64,000 nucleotides of DNA from Pseudoalteromonas xiamenensis (GTDB lineage Bacteria > Pseudomonadota > Gammaproteobacteria > Enterobacterales > Alteromonadaceae), in assembly GCF_030994125.1 (NCBI RefSeq), contig NZ_CP099918.1:620001-684000 (forward strand), in the 5' to 3' direction. The translations under genes and the position numbers were made by a program. Positions 37,498 to 46,111 of the stretch are shown one piece after another. The stretch's first letter is position 1; each line of letters begins with the position of its first letter. The notes beneath the pieces are model-generated. The model was not told where the DNA came from. It made no database searches and saw only the letters and a program-made list of their open reading frames with translations.

Positions 37498-40400
37498 TTA
37501 CTTTAATAACTCGAGCATTTGTTTTTCGTCGAATTTACTCAAGCTTACGCTCTTATCCTCGAACAAGGCGTCAACCAATGCCTGCTTATCCTTTTGCATT
37601 TGATACACTTTTTGTTCTATGGAGTTGTTCATAATAAGCTTGTAGACAAACACAGGTTTGTCTTGCCCTATTCGATAGGCCCGGTCTGTAGCTTGAGCTT
37701 CGACGGCTGGATTCCACCAAGGGTCAAAATGAATAACGGTATCAGCTTGCGTTAAATTCAACCCTGTGCCGCCAGCTTTTAAGCTGATCAAGAACACATC
37801 GCTGTGACCTTGAGTAAATTCACTGATCACCTTATCTCGATGACGCGTCTGGCCCGTTAGCATAGCAAAGCGGATACCTTGTTTCGTACATTGCGCAGCA
37901 ATTAAATCCAAAACACTCGTAAACTGGCTAAAAATAATAACTTTACGACCTTCAGCCAACATAATAGGTAAATGATGACCTAACCACTCAAATTTTGCAC
38001 TCAAAGCGGTTGAATTCGCATCGACTAAGCTTGGATGACAACAGATTTGGCGAAGTTTCAGCAACGCATCTAAGAATGCCAATTTACTGCGCTCAACCCC
38101 TTGCTCTCGGAAGAGATCCAATAATTTGAGCTCAAGATTCGAGAGCACCGCTTGGTAAAGCGCCGATTGTGCCGTCGAAAACTCCAATTCTTTGACCAGC
38201 TCAGTTTTGCTAGGTAATTCTTTTACCACATCCGCTTTCGTACGACGGAGTATAAACGGCGCCAACAGTTGTTTCAGCTCAGATGCTCGCTCTCTGTCGT
38301 TGTCACGTTCGATGGGTAGCTGGAAATACTGCTTAAATTGTTGTTTGGTACCGAGAACATCGGGCATTACAAAATCAAGCAGCGATTTAAGTTCAAGTAA
38401 GTTGTTTTCAACTGGCGTGCCGCTCAAACACAGTTTAAAGCCGGCAGACAACTGTTTGACGCATTTCGAAATTTGCGCCGACTCATTTTTAATGTATTGC
38501 GCTTCATCCAGAACAATAGAATCGAAATCGAGCGCTTTGTAGTGGACCAAATCACGCTTTAGTAGCGGATACGTTGTTAAAATAAAACGCGCCTTTGCCA
38601 GTTCAGGGAAATATTTTTCACGCTGAGAACCGTGTATAGTCAACAGCGGTAGATGAGGAGCAAAACGCGCAAATTCACTCTGCCAGTTACCAACTAAGCT
38701 AGTTGGACACACGATCAAACTCGGTTTCGTCGTCAGAATATTGTGCTGCGAAATAAAGTAAGCGATAACTTGCAGTGTTTTACCAAGACCCATGTCATCA
38801 GCAAGAATACCACCTAACTTATGACGGTTGAGGAAACTTAACCAATGCAAGCCTTGCTGCTGATAATCACGTAATTTAAAGGTTTGTTCGCCAAGATTCT
38901 GTACAACTTGTTCTGCACTTTGAGGTGTGTTCAATTCCTCTAAGTAACGTTGCAACGCTTTATCTTTGCAATCTGGATTCACCGCTGAATAATTCATCAG
39001 CGAACGAGCAAAAGATAACGGGAACTTGAACTGAGAACTTGAAGCGTAATAGCTAAATCTGGCTTGTAGCTCTAACAATGCACTGTACGCTTCCATTGCG
39101 ATGGCGTAATTCTTGTCTCCAAGTGACACGTAGTGGAATTTATTTGCGAACTGATTCGCTTCCAACTCAGCACTCTTGTCCCAATGCAAAGAAATAAGCT
39201 GGCCATCAAACCTCACCTTACCAAGAATATGGTGATGACTATCTCGCTTTAGCTCAAGCGTTACTTTCGGCGTGTTGACTTTGTATTCTGGTCCAGAGCC
39301 TAGAATACTCCACCCAAGTTGAATGAGTTGAGGCTTCACTTCATACTCAAACCAATGGCTTGCGGTATACCCGGTCAACGGTAACGTAAACAACCACTTT
39401 TCGGGGTCGCTCAACACTAAACCAAAACTCTTAAGCTGCGCGGCAGACTTGCTGAGTTTCGCCTGCAAATCGTCTTTCAAAACCTGCTTTGCCTTTGCAA
39501 CAGACAGCGTCATCACAAGCTGTTCATCATCGCTTACGTCAAGCATCAACGTTGGCGCGAGTGGATCGGTGGTTTTTACAATTGAAGAAGACTTTTTCAA
39601 ATGTTTAGGGGCAGGTACGATTTGCGGTCCTAAGATACTTTGAAAACGCGAGACAACTTGCTCTAAGCGGGCGTCAGGTATCGCCGGCATATTCATCATG
39701 TGGGCAAGCTGTTTTCCAGACAGTGCTGTTTGTACATAGCCAATTTGGGACAATTGGGTGTCCAAATACATAGGCGGTTCAGTTTGCACCAACTGCCACG
39801 ATTGTTCGGAGCCTAAGGTGAACGTTAATTGCCAATCTGATTTCGAGGCTTGCCAGTTTAAATCGAGCTTTTTCGCCTGACTCACCGTGACGGGATTTCG
39901 CGAACTTGAAAAGAAAAGTCGTTTTGTTCTCGCCATTTGCATGAGGGCATGCACACCCCATTCACCACTGATTATAAGATTACCAGGTGTGTTTTGTGAC
40001 CGTACCCAACTGAGTAAACGGAAATCAGATTCAAGCAATCCTTTGGGTACGACTTGACTATTGAGCTGTTGCTCAGTCAGAGCTCGACCTAACGGATAAT
40101 GTCCATCCGGACGATAAGGACTCATTTTGGGTTGTAAAACAAGCTCTTTGCCCTTTGCTTCGAGAATAAAGAGCAGGACTTGTTCTTCGATGATCGTGTT
40201 ATTTAGGCTAATGGTTTCTAGTTCATTCAACCAATCGTTGACAAGAAACTCTTCGCCAAAACCACCCGAATTGTCAATTTTCAGCTTTAGCAACACTGCC
40301 GCGATGTGGCGACATTTTGAATTTCGAGAGCAAGTACACTGCGCTTCCACGGAAGGTTCACCTTTCACCATTCGAATACGAATGTGCTGAGTGAATGTGT

Positions 40401-40623
40401 TGCCATGGTTCCCTAATATTTGGGCGTCAATTGTTGAAAACGAACTTGAATGTTCTAAAAAGCTAATCTGACCGTCATTCAGATATTCTTTAGCTTTTGT
40501 CAGCAGTGCAGCGTTAAAAAACTGCTTTAAAAACCGCTCTGAAAGCGGAAACTGCTGTGCCTGTTCTTCCTTAATTTCAGCAAATAACGCGAATAATTGC
40601 TCTTTAGACAGCTGAGATGACAT
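37498..40623 (-). CDS. SNF2-family helicase with SWIM zinc finger
   Basis: 1041 aa. An N-terminal SWIM finger (about residues 95-110, CTCSRNSKCRHIAAVLL) precedes a long linker and the two-lobed Swi2/Snf2 ATPase: Walker A in GILADDMGLGKTLQVIAYF, Walker B DEAQ in FDSIVLDEAQYIKN, and motif VI QATDRAYRIGQDKPVFVYKL in the C-terminal lobe. Related bacterial proteins are called HepA/RapA-like or SNF2-SWIM; they translocate on DNA, but the physiological role is open. It has no operon partner; it lies next to parB by position only. Confidence 0.92.
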   Translation of the reverse strand: MSSQLSKEQLFALFAEIKEEQAQQFPLSERFLKQFFNAALLTKAKEYLNDGQISFLEHSSSFSTIDAQILGNHGNTFTQHIRIRMVKGEPSVEAQCTCSRNSKCRHIAAVLLKLKIDNSGGFGEEFLVNDWLNELETISLNNTIIEEQVLLFILEAKGKELVLQPKMSPYRPDGHYPLGRALTEQQLNSQVVPKGLLESDFRLLSWVRSQNTPGNLIISGEWGVHALMQMARTKRLFFSSSRNPVTVSQAKKLDLNWQASKSDWQLTFTLGSEQSWQLVQTEPPMYLDTQLSQIGYVQTALSGKQLAHMMNMPAIPDARLEQVVSRFQSILGPQIVPAPKHLKKSSSIVKTTDPLAPTLMLDVSDDEQLVMTLSVAKAKQVLKDDLQAKLSKSAAQLKSFGLVLSDPEKWLFTLPLTGYTASHWFEYEVKPQLIQLGWSILGSGPEYKVNTPKVTLELKRDSHHHILGKVRFDGQLISLHWDKSAELEANQFANKFHYVSLGDKNYAIAMEAYSALLELQARFSYYASSSQFKFPLSFARSLMNYSAVNPDCKDKALQRYLEELNTPQSAEQVVQNLGEQTFKLRDYQQQGLHWLSFLNRHKLGGILADDMGLGKTLQVIAYFISQHNILTTKPSLIVCPTSLVGNWQSEFARFAPHLPLLTIHGSQREKYFPELAKARFILTTYPLLKRDLVHYKALDFDSIVLDEAQYIKNESAQISKCVKQLSAGFKLCLSGTPVENNLLELKSLLDFVMPDVLGTKQQFKQYFQLPIERDNDRERASELKQLLAPFILRRTKADVVKELPSKTELVKELEFSTAQSALYQAVLSNLELKLLDLFREQGVERSKLAFLDALLKLRQICCHPSLVDANSTALSAKFEWLGHHLPIMLAEGRKVIIFSQFTSVLDLIAAQCTKQGIRFAMLTGQTRHRDKVISEFTQGHSDVFLISLKAGGTGLNLTQADTVIHFDPWWNPAVEAQATDRAYRIGQDKPVFVYKLIMNNSIEQKVYQMQKDKQALVDALFEDKSVSLSKFDEKQMLELLK

Positions 40624-40728
40624 TGACCCGAGGTAACGAATGAAATATCCAGCCAGTATATGACTTTGTTGAGTTGAGCTAAAGGGAAATTATCGCATTT
40701 TCTGGGCTTTTCATACTGGTTGGACATG

Positions 40729-40749
40729 AAAAGGGCTCATTGCGAGCCC
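40729..40749 (-). terminator. Terminator of the parAB operon
   Basis: On the minus strand GGGGCTC, loop GCAAT, GAGCCC followed by TTTT (arms 40733-40738 and 40744-40749); seven bases after the parB stop. Confidence 0.85.
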
Positions 40750-40755
40750 CTTAAA

Positions 40756-41718
40756 TTAATTATAACCAGCTAACAAACGTTGCAATTGTTCCAACCGTTT
40801 GTCGGTCATTACCCGATTATCTATCTTGATTGTAACGTCGCCACTTTTTAAGTTGCGCTGTAATTTAACGAAATCACTACTCACCAACATCTCTGTTCGT
40901 ACTGCTTTGTCATCAAACGTCGTCAGATACTTGGTAATGAGCACGGCTTTCTTGTCATCAGACAACTCTTCGCTAAAGAAAGATTGGCTTTTTACTTCAT
41001 TAACGAGCAACTCAAACATTTCTTTGTCTTCTAGAATCGCCGCTATGAGCTTTTTAGCAGCCTCCCGACCTAAGTGGTTTGCAGTTGGATACAGTTCCAA
41101 AACCTGTTGTGGAATGGCTTCATACGCTTTAATTGAATCGGCGATAGCAGTATGAGATACACCTTCAATCGCCGCTATTTCGCGGTATGACCCCTTTTTG
41201 CCTTGTTCGATTAGTGCATCTCGCGTAGCGCAATAAGCTTGGCCCAATTCCCACAAACTAGGTGCAATGTATTGATCTGATGAGACCGCCAACGCTTCTG
41301 CATCAGCTTCTGTAAAATCCGTCGACTGTAATACAACATAATCAGCACCAGCCATGAGACACGCTTTTCTTCGACGAGTTCCAGCAAGCACAAGACACTG
41401 ATCTTCTTTAATCCAACAAAGAGCAGGGTGTAGGTTACGCCCATCCGCTTTAATTGCAGGAAGAATATCTGAGACCGCTTTTTCATTCAAAAGCGCTTGA
41501 ACACGTCTATTTTTGCCATAGACCGTCGTCGTTGCTTCGATTAGATCATGAGGAATAACAACACACTTTAGACGAATGACTCGACTTGAGTCACTCGGCG
41601 AGGGCATTGTGATCACATCACCAACATTCACTTTTTCTAATAACGCGTCTAACGAACCCGCTTCAACAGGAGACGCAAAAGGATCGATACTAGTGTCATT
41701 TTTTCTTTTTTTAACCAC
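40756..41718 (-). CDS. parB: ParB partition protein
   Basis: 320 aa. The N-terminal ParB/Srx-like nuclease-fold domain has ALCWIKEDQCLVLAGTRRRK with the GxRR box (GTRRRKA), then a helix-turn-helix (KGSYREIAAIEGVSHTAIAD) and a basic C-terminal end. The start is a GTG with AAGGA eight bases before it. It follows parA by 12 bases. It binds parS and, with ParA, segregates this replicon. Closer to plasmid and chromid ParB than to the chromosomal Spo0J type; no consensus chromosomal parS was spotted. Confidence 0.92.
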   Translation of the reverse strand: MVKKRKNDTSIDPFASPVEAGSLDALLEKVNVGDVITMPSPSDSSRVIRLKCVVIPHDLIEATTTVYGKNRRVQALLNEKAVSDILPAIKADGRNLHPALCWIKEDQCLVLAGTRRRKACLMAGADYVVLQSTDFTEADAEALAVSSDQYIAPSLWELGQAYCATRDALIEQGKKGSYREIAAIEGVSHTAIADSIKAYEAIPQQVLELYPTANHLGREAAKKLIAAILEDKEMFELLVNEVKSQSFFSEELSDDKKAVLITKYLTTFDDKAVRTEMLVSSDFVKLQRNLKSGDVTIKIDNRVMTDKRLEQLQRLLAGYN

Positions 41719-41730
41719 GTGCTACTTCCT

Positions 41731-42969
41731 TTACGCCGTTTCATCTAATTGAGATTGCGTTGATCCCCAGTTTGCACGGATCAACATCTCTAATTCATCG
41801 ACGACGTCTTTAATGTTTTCTTGTGATTTTATCAATGATTCGCGGCTCGCTAAACTGTCAGACGTTTTTTGGTCAAAAATAGTGTTAAACGACGACGAGC
41901 TTGCTGTAATTGCAGCACTATGATTAATAGGATAACTCATGACTTGACGACCGAAAGCGCTTCTCACGTCCTTTACGATGTCGCGTTGGGAATGGTTTCC
42001 TTTGACATAATTTGTGACCACGAATTGCATAAAATCCCAACCCTGATGACCGAGCGCAGCAACGGTATGGTAGATCTCGCCTAATCGTTTCAAATACTTA
42101 TTGTTTGCGTCAAAATCAACGGCCTCGGGATGCACAGGAATAAGCATCGCTGTTGAAGCCATTAACGCATTGTAAAACATGAAGTTTAATGACGGCGCCG
42201 TGTCAATTAAGATCAGATCAAATTCATGTTCGATAGGTTCAATAACTTTCTCTAGTAACTTGTGATAGTGACGAGTTTGGGCATAACCTGAGCTTTCCTT
42301 TAACAAGGTTGCGGTTTCATGCTCAAAGTAAAAGTCATCCATACCCGAAGGTAGTACGCGAATGTTTGGAATATGCGTAGGCCTAAACGATTGACTCACC
42401 ACTGATTCCCATGTTTCACCATCATCAAGTTCTATACAATCGCGCATAAGATCGCCAACGGTGATAGGATCGGGCTCACTGCTTGGGAAAAAACTAGACG
42501 AAGAACCTTGAGGATCGAGGTCAATTATACCAATGCGATAACGTTTGATGTTTGTAGTGGCCAGCGCTGCGGCGATATTGACTAGGCTGGTTGTCTTACC
42601 ACAGCCACCTTTCAACGAGTTGATCACTATGACTTGCAATTTGTCGGAAGGTTGTCTGTGATCTGGCTTAATACCTAAGACTTCGGCCATTTCGAAAATA
42701 TTGCTTAACGTATAAGCATAATGACCATTAGCACCTTTCTTTATGTCTATTGCGTCAAAATCACCTTGATCGTGTCTACGTTTTAACGTGCGGTTGTTAC
42801 AACCCAGTAAATCTGCAGCAGCTTTCTGTGTGTATGTTCTCAGCTCTTTATCTTCTGTTTTTAAGTGAGCTCGATAATGTTGAATTCTTCCTTCAAGTGA
42901 CTTTTCGGCGACTTCTGCCGTGGCTTTTAACAGGCGATACGTTGCCAGCGCTTTATTATTGATAGACAT
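41731..42969 (-). CDS. parA: ParA partition ATPase with N-terminal HTH (type Ia)
   Basis: 412 aa from the ATG at 42969, chosen because GAGGA lies nine bases before it; an ATG at 43011 is in frame without one. The N-terminal part has a winged-helix-like AAADLLGCNNRTLKRRHDQG as in P1/F-type ParA, which repress their own promoter. Deviant Walker A: NSLKGGCGKTTSLVNIAAAL; Walker A' IIDLDPQGSSS; Walker B LILIDTAPSLN. First gene of the parAB operon, pointing away from the origin. Confidence 0.94.
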   Translation of the reverse strand: MSINNKALATYRLLKATAEVAEKSLEGRIQHYRAHLKTEDKELRTYTQKAAADLLGCNNRTLKRRHDQGDFDAIDIKKGANGHYAYTLSNIFEMAEVLGIKPDHRQPSDKLQVIVINSLKGGCGKTTSLVNIAAALATTNIKRYRIGIIDLDPQGSSSSFFPSSEPDPITVGDLMRDCIELDDGETWESVVSQSFRPTHIPNIRVLPSGMDDFYFEHETATLLKESSGYAQTRHYHKLLEKVIEPIEHEFDLILIDTAPSLNFMFYNALMASTAMLIPVHPEAVDFDANNKYLKRLGEIYHTVAALGHQGWDFMQFVVTNYVKGNHSQRDIVKDVRSAFGRQVMSYPINHSAAITASSSSFNTIFDQKTSDSLASRESLIKSQENIKDVVDELEMLIRANWGSTQSQLDETA

Positions 42970-43002
42970 ACACAATATCCTCGATGTAGTGTCTATTATT
43001 AT

Positions 43003-43045
43003 ATTGTCCATCTCTTTTGTTGTAAAACTATAAATTAATGGACAT
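43003..43045. promoter_or_regulatory. Inverted repeat upstream of parA, candidate ParA operator
   Basis: TGTCCAT (43005-43011) and ATGGACA (43038-43044) are inverted around an AT-rich 26-base spacer, 35-75 bases before the parA start. Type Ia ParA proteins repress their own operons through such sites; here this is inference from position. Confidence 0.45.
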
Positions 43046-43313
43046 TACAAAAAGTTTTGATTGTTTACTTACTTTAAGAATAATAAGTAAGTCTAAGAAT
43101 GGTTAATATATAAGGTAATAAAGGCTAAGAAGCTAAAAACATCATTTATCTTATTGTTTTTATTGAATTTAGTATATAATTATTGGATCGTAAAATTACC
43201 AAGTAAAGATCAGATCTTTACATACAAACAGATCGGAATATTACTAAGCCCTATTTATGCGAGACTAGATGTGCACAATTTACACACAGAATTACTCACA
43301 AAATAGGTCGTTG

Positions 43314-43331
43314 AGATCTAAATTTTACCAA
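43314..43331 (-). repeat. Iteron, inverted copy
   Basis: Minus strand TTGGTAAAATTTAGATCT; differs in few positions from the three direct copies at 43.5 kb. A weaker plus-strand relative (CAAGTAAAGATCAGATCT) is at 43200-43217. Confidence 0.65.
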
Positions 43332-43388
43332 CTAAAACAGAAGTTTAATCCACAGAATCATTGAAATGGGTGACACAGAGTAGATATA

Positions 43389-43419
43389 GATCGGATCTGC
43401 ACTAAGTATAGATCCGATC
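43389..43419. repeat. Perfect inverted repeat in the origin
   Basis: GATCGGATCT (43389-43398) and AGATCCGATC (43410-43419) around an 11-base spacer. Contains four GATC sites. It could be an initiator operator or a handcuffing/replication-control site; function unknown. Confidence 0.65.
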
Positions 43420-43440
43420 CGTACCAGCTCAACAAGAAGT

Positions 43441-43449
43441 TATCCACAG
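43441..43449 (+). promoter_or_regulatory. DnaA box
   Basis: TTATCCACA, the perfect consensus DnaA box, between the inverted repeat and the direct iterons. Confidence 0.7.
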
Positions 43450-43515
43450 GAGGGCTTGTAAACCCCGTCTTTTGGAGGATTCAAGACGGCTTTATACTTA
43501 AATACACACCTTTAG

Positions 43516-43632
43516 TTAGTAAAAATTAGATCTTAATTGCATTACTTAGTAAAATAATGATCTCGAAAACAGCTACACTTAGTAAAAATGTGATCTAAAA
43601 AATATGTTTAGGCCAGATCCGTTTTTTACTAA
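43516..43632. repeat. Iteron cluster upstream of the initiator gene
   Basis: Three direct 18-mers at 43516-43533, 43546-43563 and 43579-43596 (TTAGTAAAAATTAGATCT, TTAGTAAAATAATGATCT, TTAGTAAAAATGTGATCT), spaced 30 and 33 bases, so on roughly the same helix face, and one inverted copy at 43615-43632 (TTAGTAAAAAACGGATCT on the minus strand). The inverted copy closest to the gene is suited to autorepression of the initiator. Confidence 0.82.
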
Positions 43633-43701
43633 CTTAAGACATTAACTTTTGTCGCTGATTGTGGTGTTATTAGCTGTCAAATATTTTAAGGAAGTGGAAC
43701 A

Positions 43702-44907
43702 ATGAGCCGTAAGGTTAACATCTCGGTTGAAAATTTGCCTGATACACTTCGCGGGCAGATCCACGGGGTGGAAAGCGCTATCGATAATGAAAGTCTGGCG
43801 TTGTTCACTGATAACAAAGATGTCAGAGTGACATTAGAAAATTCGAAACAAAGTCTAAGAGCCTACTCGAATACCTTCAACCATTATGATCTTTGGGGTA
43901 GATTTGTCCGCTCAGGTCACAAAAAGTTGCCGCTTGAAGAAGCACCAAAGAAAACCATCGTCACAAGACGTATTTCAGAAAAGGTGGATGGAGTGCTTTA
44001 TGAAGGTGAAATTAAGATTACGCCTGCAGTGGTGAGTAGTAAGAAAGAAGGTGACGAAGTCGAATATTTGGTTTGGCCATCTGATAGAGAAGAAAAAGTA
44101 GAACGAGCACTCATACGTCTGGCTTCGAAAGGCAAAATTGTTAAAATTAATTTTAAGTCCGGTATTCAATATGCCGTGATATTTTCGATGAATGAATTGG
44201 CGCAGGAGCTTAAAGCGGTCGGTCAGTCAATGCCTTATCCGCAGATCAAAGAATCGTTGGAAGCTCTACAAGGTTCAAAGTTATCGTTTAAATATACAGC
44301 GGTTGATACTCGCAATCCGGAAATTGACGATTCATTCTATGAGTCAAATATGAACTTTTTATCTTCACTGCATTTCAGTGGGAAAAAAGGGCAGGGCGGA
44401 AATATCAAATGTGTTGCGTGTTTGAATGCTTTCGTCCACAACATGATTGATAATCTCGAGTACAAAGGTTACTACTTTAACAGTGCACAAGAATTAAAAC
44501 GTGGTCTTTCTCGTTGGATGATGCTTCGCTTGTATCATCTATGGCGTTATGCTGCACCAGGTAAAACATACCATTTCCGACTTATTTCGATTATGGAAAA
44601 ATATGGCACTATTGGTGATGACGATGAAATTACGGAAAACAAACTCAAAGCACTTCGTCGAGATATGACCACAACGATGAAAGATCTTATGGAAAAAGGT
44701 GCGATTTCATCATACGAGATCTCGAATATTAAAGACGATGATAGTGGAAAAATCATCGATTACGTCTATGAAATGCATCCTTCTGCGCAATTCTGCGAGG
44801 AGATTTTAACGCTTAACAAACATCATAAACGAATTGAAATACAAGGTGGAAAACGCAGCGTTGAAGTCATTGATGAAGACACGTTAGAAGAAATAGTAAA
44901 GGATTGA
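43702..44907 (+). CDS. Replication initiator protein of the chromid
   Basis: 401 aa. Not a DnaA or RctB-like protein as far as can be seen; the arrangement of tandem winged-helix-like regions (NHYDLWGRFVRSG near the N-terminus, LKRGLSRWMMLRLYHLWRY and MTTTMKDLMEKGAISSYEIS in the C-terminal half) fits iteron-binding plasmid-type initiators. Its gene starts 70 bases after an iteron cluster, has AAGGAAG upstream, and is followed by parAB on the other side of the origin. Function is inferred mainly from this context. It ends in a terminator shared with the convergent tus gene. Confidence 0.82.
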   Translation: MSRKVNISVENLPDTLRGQIHGVESAIDNESLALFTDNKDVRVTLENSKQSLRAYSNTFNHYDLWGRFVRSGHKKLPLEEAPKKTIVTRRISEKVDGVLYEGEIKITPAVVSSKKEGDEVEYLVWPSDREEKVERALIRLASKGKIVKINFKSGIQYAVIFSMNELAQELKAVGQSMPYPQIKESLEALQGSKLSFKYTAVDTRNPEIDDSFYESNMNFLSSLHFSGKKGQGGNIKCVACLNAFVHNMIDNLEYKGYYFNSAQELKRGLSRWMMLRLYHLWRYAAPGKTYHFRLISIMEKYGTIGDDDEITENKLKALRRDMTTTMKDLMEKGAISSYEISNIKDDDSGKIIDYVYEMHPSAQFCEEILTLNKHHKRIEIQGGKRSVEVIDEDTLEEIVKD

Positions 44908-44922
44908 TTCGCTTTTAAAGCT

Positions 44923-45831
44923 TCATTGCACTAAGGCCACAAATGTGGCCTTTTTAACATAATTAATCAGCTTTTTTTCCAAGTAAATTCTATCTACAAG
45001 AAAATCATATTCCTTCTTTCTAGGGTTTGGCTTTGAGGCAACAAAGTCGTTTAAATCCCCAAGTTTGATTTCTTTGCTCGGATTCAAAACAAAAAATGGT
45101 AGTGCTCCACTTACGTGGTATCGATGCGTGTTGGTAAAACGAACGTTCACTTCGGGGGTCACGCGTGTTGGACGTCGTATTCTTAATTTATCTGTAGATT
45201 TCAATGAAACAACTCTAGTTTTTTCGGATTCTACTAATCTTTGCCACGAGGCTTGGTCTATCATTCTTGGATTTGAATAATTCGAAGAACGTTCTAAAAG
45301 TGCTAACGCCTGTTCTTTGGTGAGTGTTTTAGTTGCATGCTTTTGCATCCACGTAAAACGAACTGACTTTGGATCGTCAGATTCGAAATGTATTTGCCGA
45401 TAAGCGGCGAGGGTGATTAACCCAGGAATAGCGGAATGCACAAGTTCGAATCTTGCGTCATTATTACTGATGGAAAGCACAATTTTTTTGAAATCCAGTT
45501 TGGCTTGATTAATTTGTCTAAGTCTGTTTTCAATCATCTTCTCAGGGTCGTTAATGCAAATCAATCCGGGGTGGCGTTTAATCACCTTACCACTTTGGTT
45601 TTCCTTTAAGAATAAATCTTGAAAAGCACTAGCGCACTTTGTTAGTGCTTGCTCACCAACATACGTAGAAACATCGATTCGGTCAGATAGCTCTTCTTCC
45701 ATTCCTTTTTCGGTAGTCGGCAATTCGAAATATTTACAGCTCAGTAATTCTACGGAGTCCATTTCTTCGCATAGTAAAGTTAAACATTCATTCAAATAAT
45801 TAAAGGCCGAGGAAATCTTAAACTTATCCAT
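44923..45831 (-). CDS. tus: Tus-type replication terminator protein
   Basis: 302 aa against 309 for E. coli Tus. Segments such as RFELVHSAIPGLITLAAYRQ, VRFTWMQKHATKTLTKEQ, SWQRLVESEK and LRIRRPTRVTPEVNVRF match the E. coli protein at equivalent places (for example RFEWVHRHLPGLITLNAYR as I remember it). Tus binds Ter sites as a monomer and stops the replicative helicase in one direction only. The gene converges on the initiator gene, 1.3-2.6 kb from the origin. A Ter-like 14-mer lies three bases before its start codon, over the ribosome-site region, so the protein probably controls its own synthesis, as E. coli Tus does at TerB. Confidence 0.9.
   Translation of the reverse strand: MDKFKISSAFNYLNECLTLLCEEMDSVELLSCKYFELPTTEKGMEEELSDRIDVSTYVGEQALTKCASAFQDLFLKENQSGKVIKRHPGLICINDPEKMIENRLRQINQAKLDFKKIVLSISNNDARFELVHSAIPGLITLAAYRQIHFESDDPKSVRFTWMQKHATKTLTKEQALALLERSSNYSNPRMIDQASWQRLVESEKTRVVSLKSTDKLRIRRPTRVTPEVNVRFTNTHRYHVSGALPFFVLNPSKEIKLGDLNDFVASKPNPRKKEYDFLVDRIYLEKKLINYVKKATFVALVQ
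44933..44955 (+). terminator. Terminator of the initiator gene
   Basis: AAGGCCAC, loop AAAT, GTGGCCTT followed by TTT (44933-44940 and 44945-44952), 26 bases after the initiator stop; it overlaps the 3' end of tus and may serve both. Confidence 0.82.
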
Positions 45832-45833
45832 AA

Positions 45834-45847
45834 GAACACATCATACT
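45834..45847 (-). other. Ter-like site 1, at the tus start
   Basis: Minus strand AGTATGATGTGTTC, an exact 14-base match to site 2 in the opposite orientation. E. coli Ter has AGTATG then TGT at the same spacing (AGTATGTTGTAACTAA). Three bases from the tus ATG. By the E. coli rule it would block forks coming from the right. Confidence 0.62.
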
Positions 45848-45942
45848 AATAATCAATTCTAGAATTATACCGCGACTCTTCTTTTGATCAATTTAGTTTT
45901 TAAGGTTTGTACGGTGTAGAGGTAATAAATAGACAAAAGCTC

Positions 45943-45956
45943 AGTATGATGTGTTC
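45943..45956 (+). other. Ter-like site 2
   Basis: AGTATGATGTGTTC, exact copy of site 1 facing the other way, 95 bases apart. By the E. coli rule it would block forks coming from the origin. Confidence 0.62.
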
Positions 45957-46009
45957 ATTCGTTTCTATCTATGTTCACTGTTGCAAAGGCAACACAAAGC
46001 TGTCTTTTA

Positions 46010-46023
46010 TGTAAGATGTGTTC
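46010..46023 (+). other. Ter-like site 3, degenerate
   Basis: TGTAAGATGTGTTC, 12 of 14 positions, same orientation as site 2, between tus and the DAHP synthase gene. Confidence 0.42.
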
Positions 46024-46078
46024 GCTTGGAGGCCTTATTTTCCTTGCTTGTCACCAATATATTCGTTAAGTTTCGATG

Positions 46079-46092
46079 TGTGTAAATACACA
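46079..46092 (+). promoter_or_regulatory. Short dyad upstream of DAHP synthase
   Basis: TGTGT-AAAT-ACACA, 20 bases before the start codon, over the leader. It might be an operator for an amino-acid-responsive repressor, but does not match a TyrR or TrpR site well. Confidence 0.25.
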
Positions 46093-46111
46093 TTAGGAAT
46101 GAGGAAAATTA

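Larger units (their letters stand above)
43046..43701. other. Replication origin region of the chromid (ori2)
   Basis: About 650 bases without a gene between parA and the initiator. It contains an AT-rich stretch (43046-43190), a dozen or so GATC sites between 43185 and 43620, 18-bp iterons of the form TTAGTAAAAnnnnGATCT in both orientations, a perfect inverted repeat at 43389-43419, and a perfect DnaA box TTATCCACA at 43441-43449. The mix of iterons, DnaA box, AT-rich unwinding region and adjacent initiator is the hallmark of an iteron-controlled origin; GATC density suggests Dam-dependent control. Confidence 0.85.

Noticed and set aside
40624..43701. parS site for ParB
   Set aside because: No chromosomal-type parS (TGTTTCACGTGAAACA) and no clear P1-type repeat cluster found by eye; the inverted repeat before parA looks more like a ParA operator.
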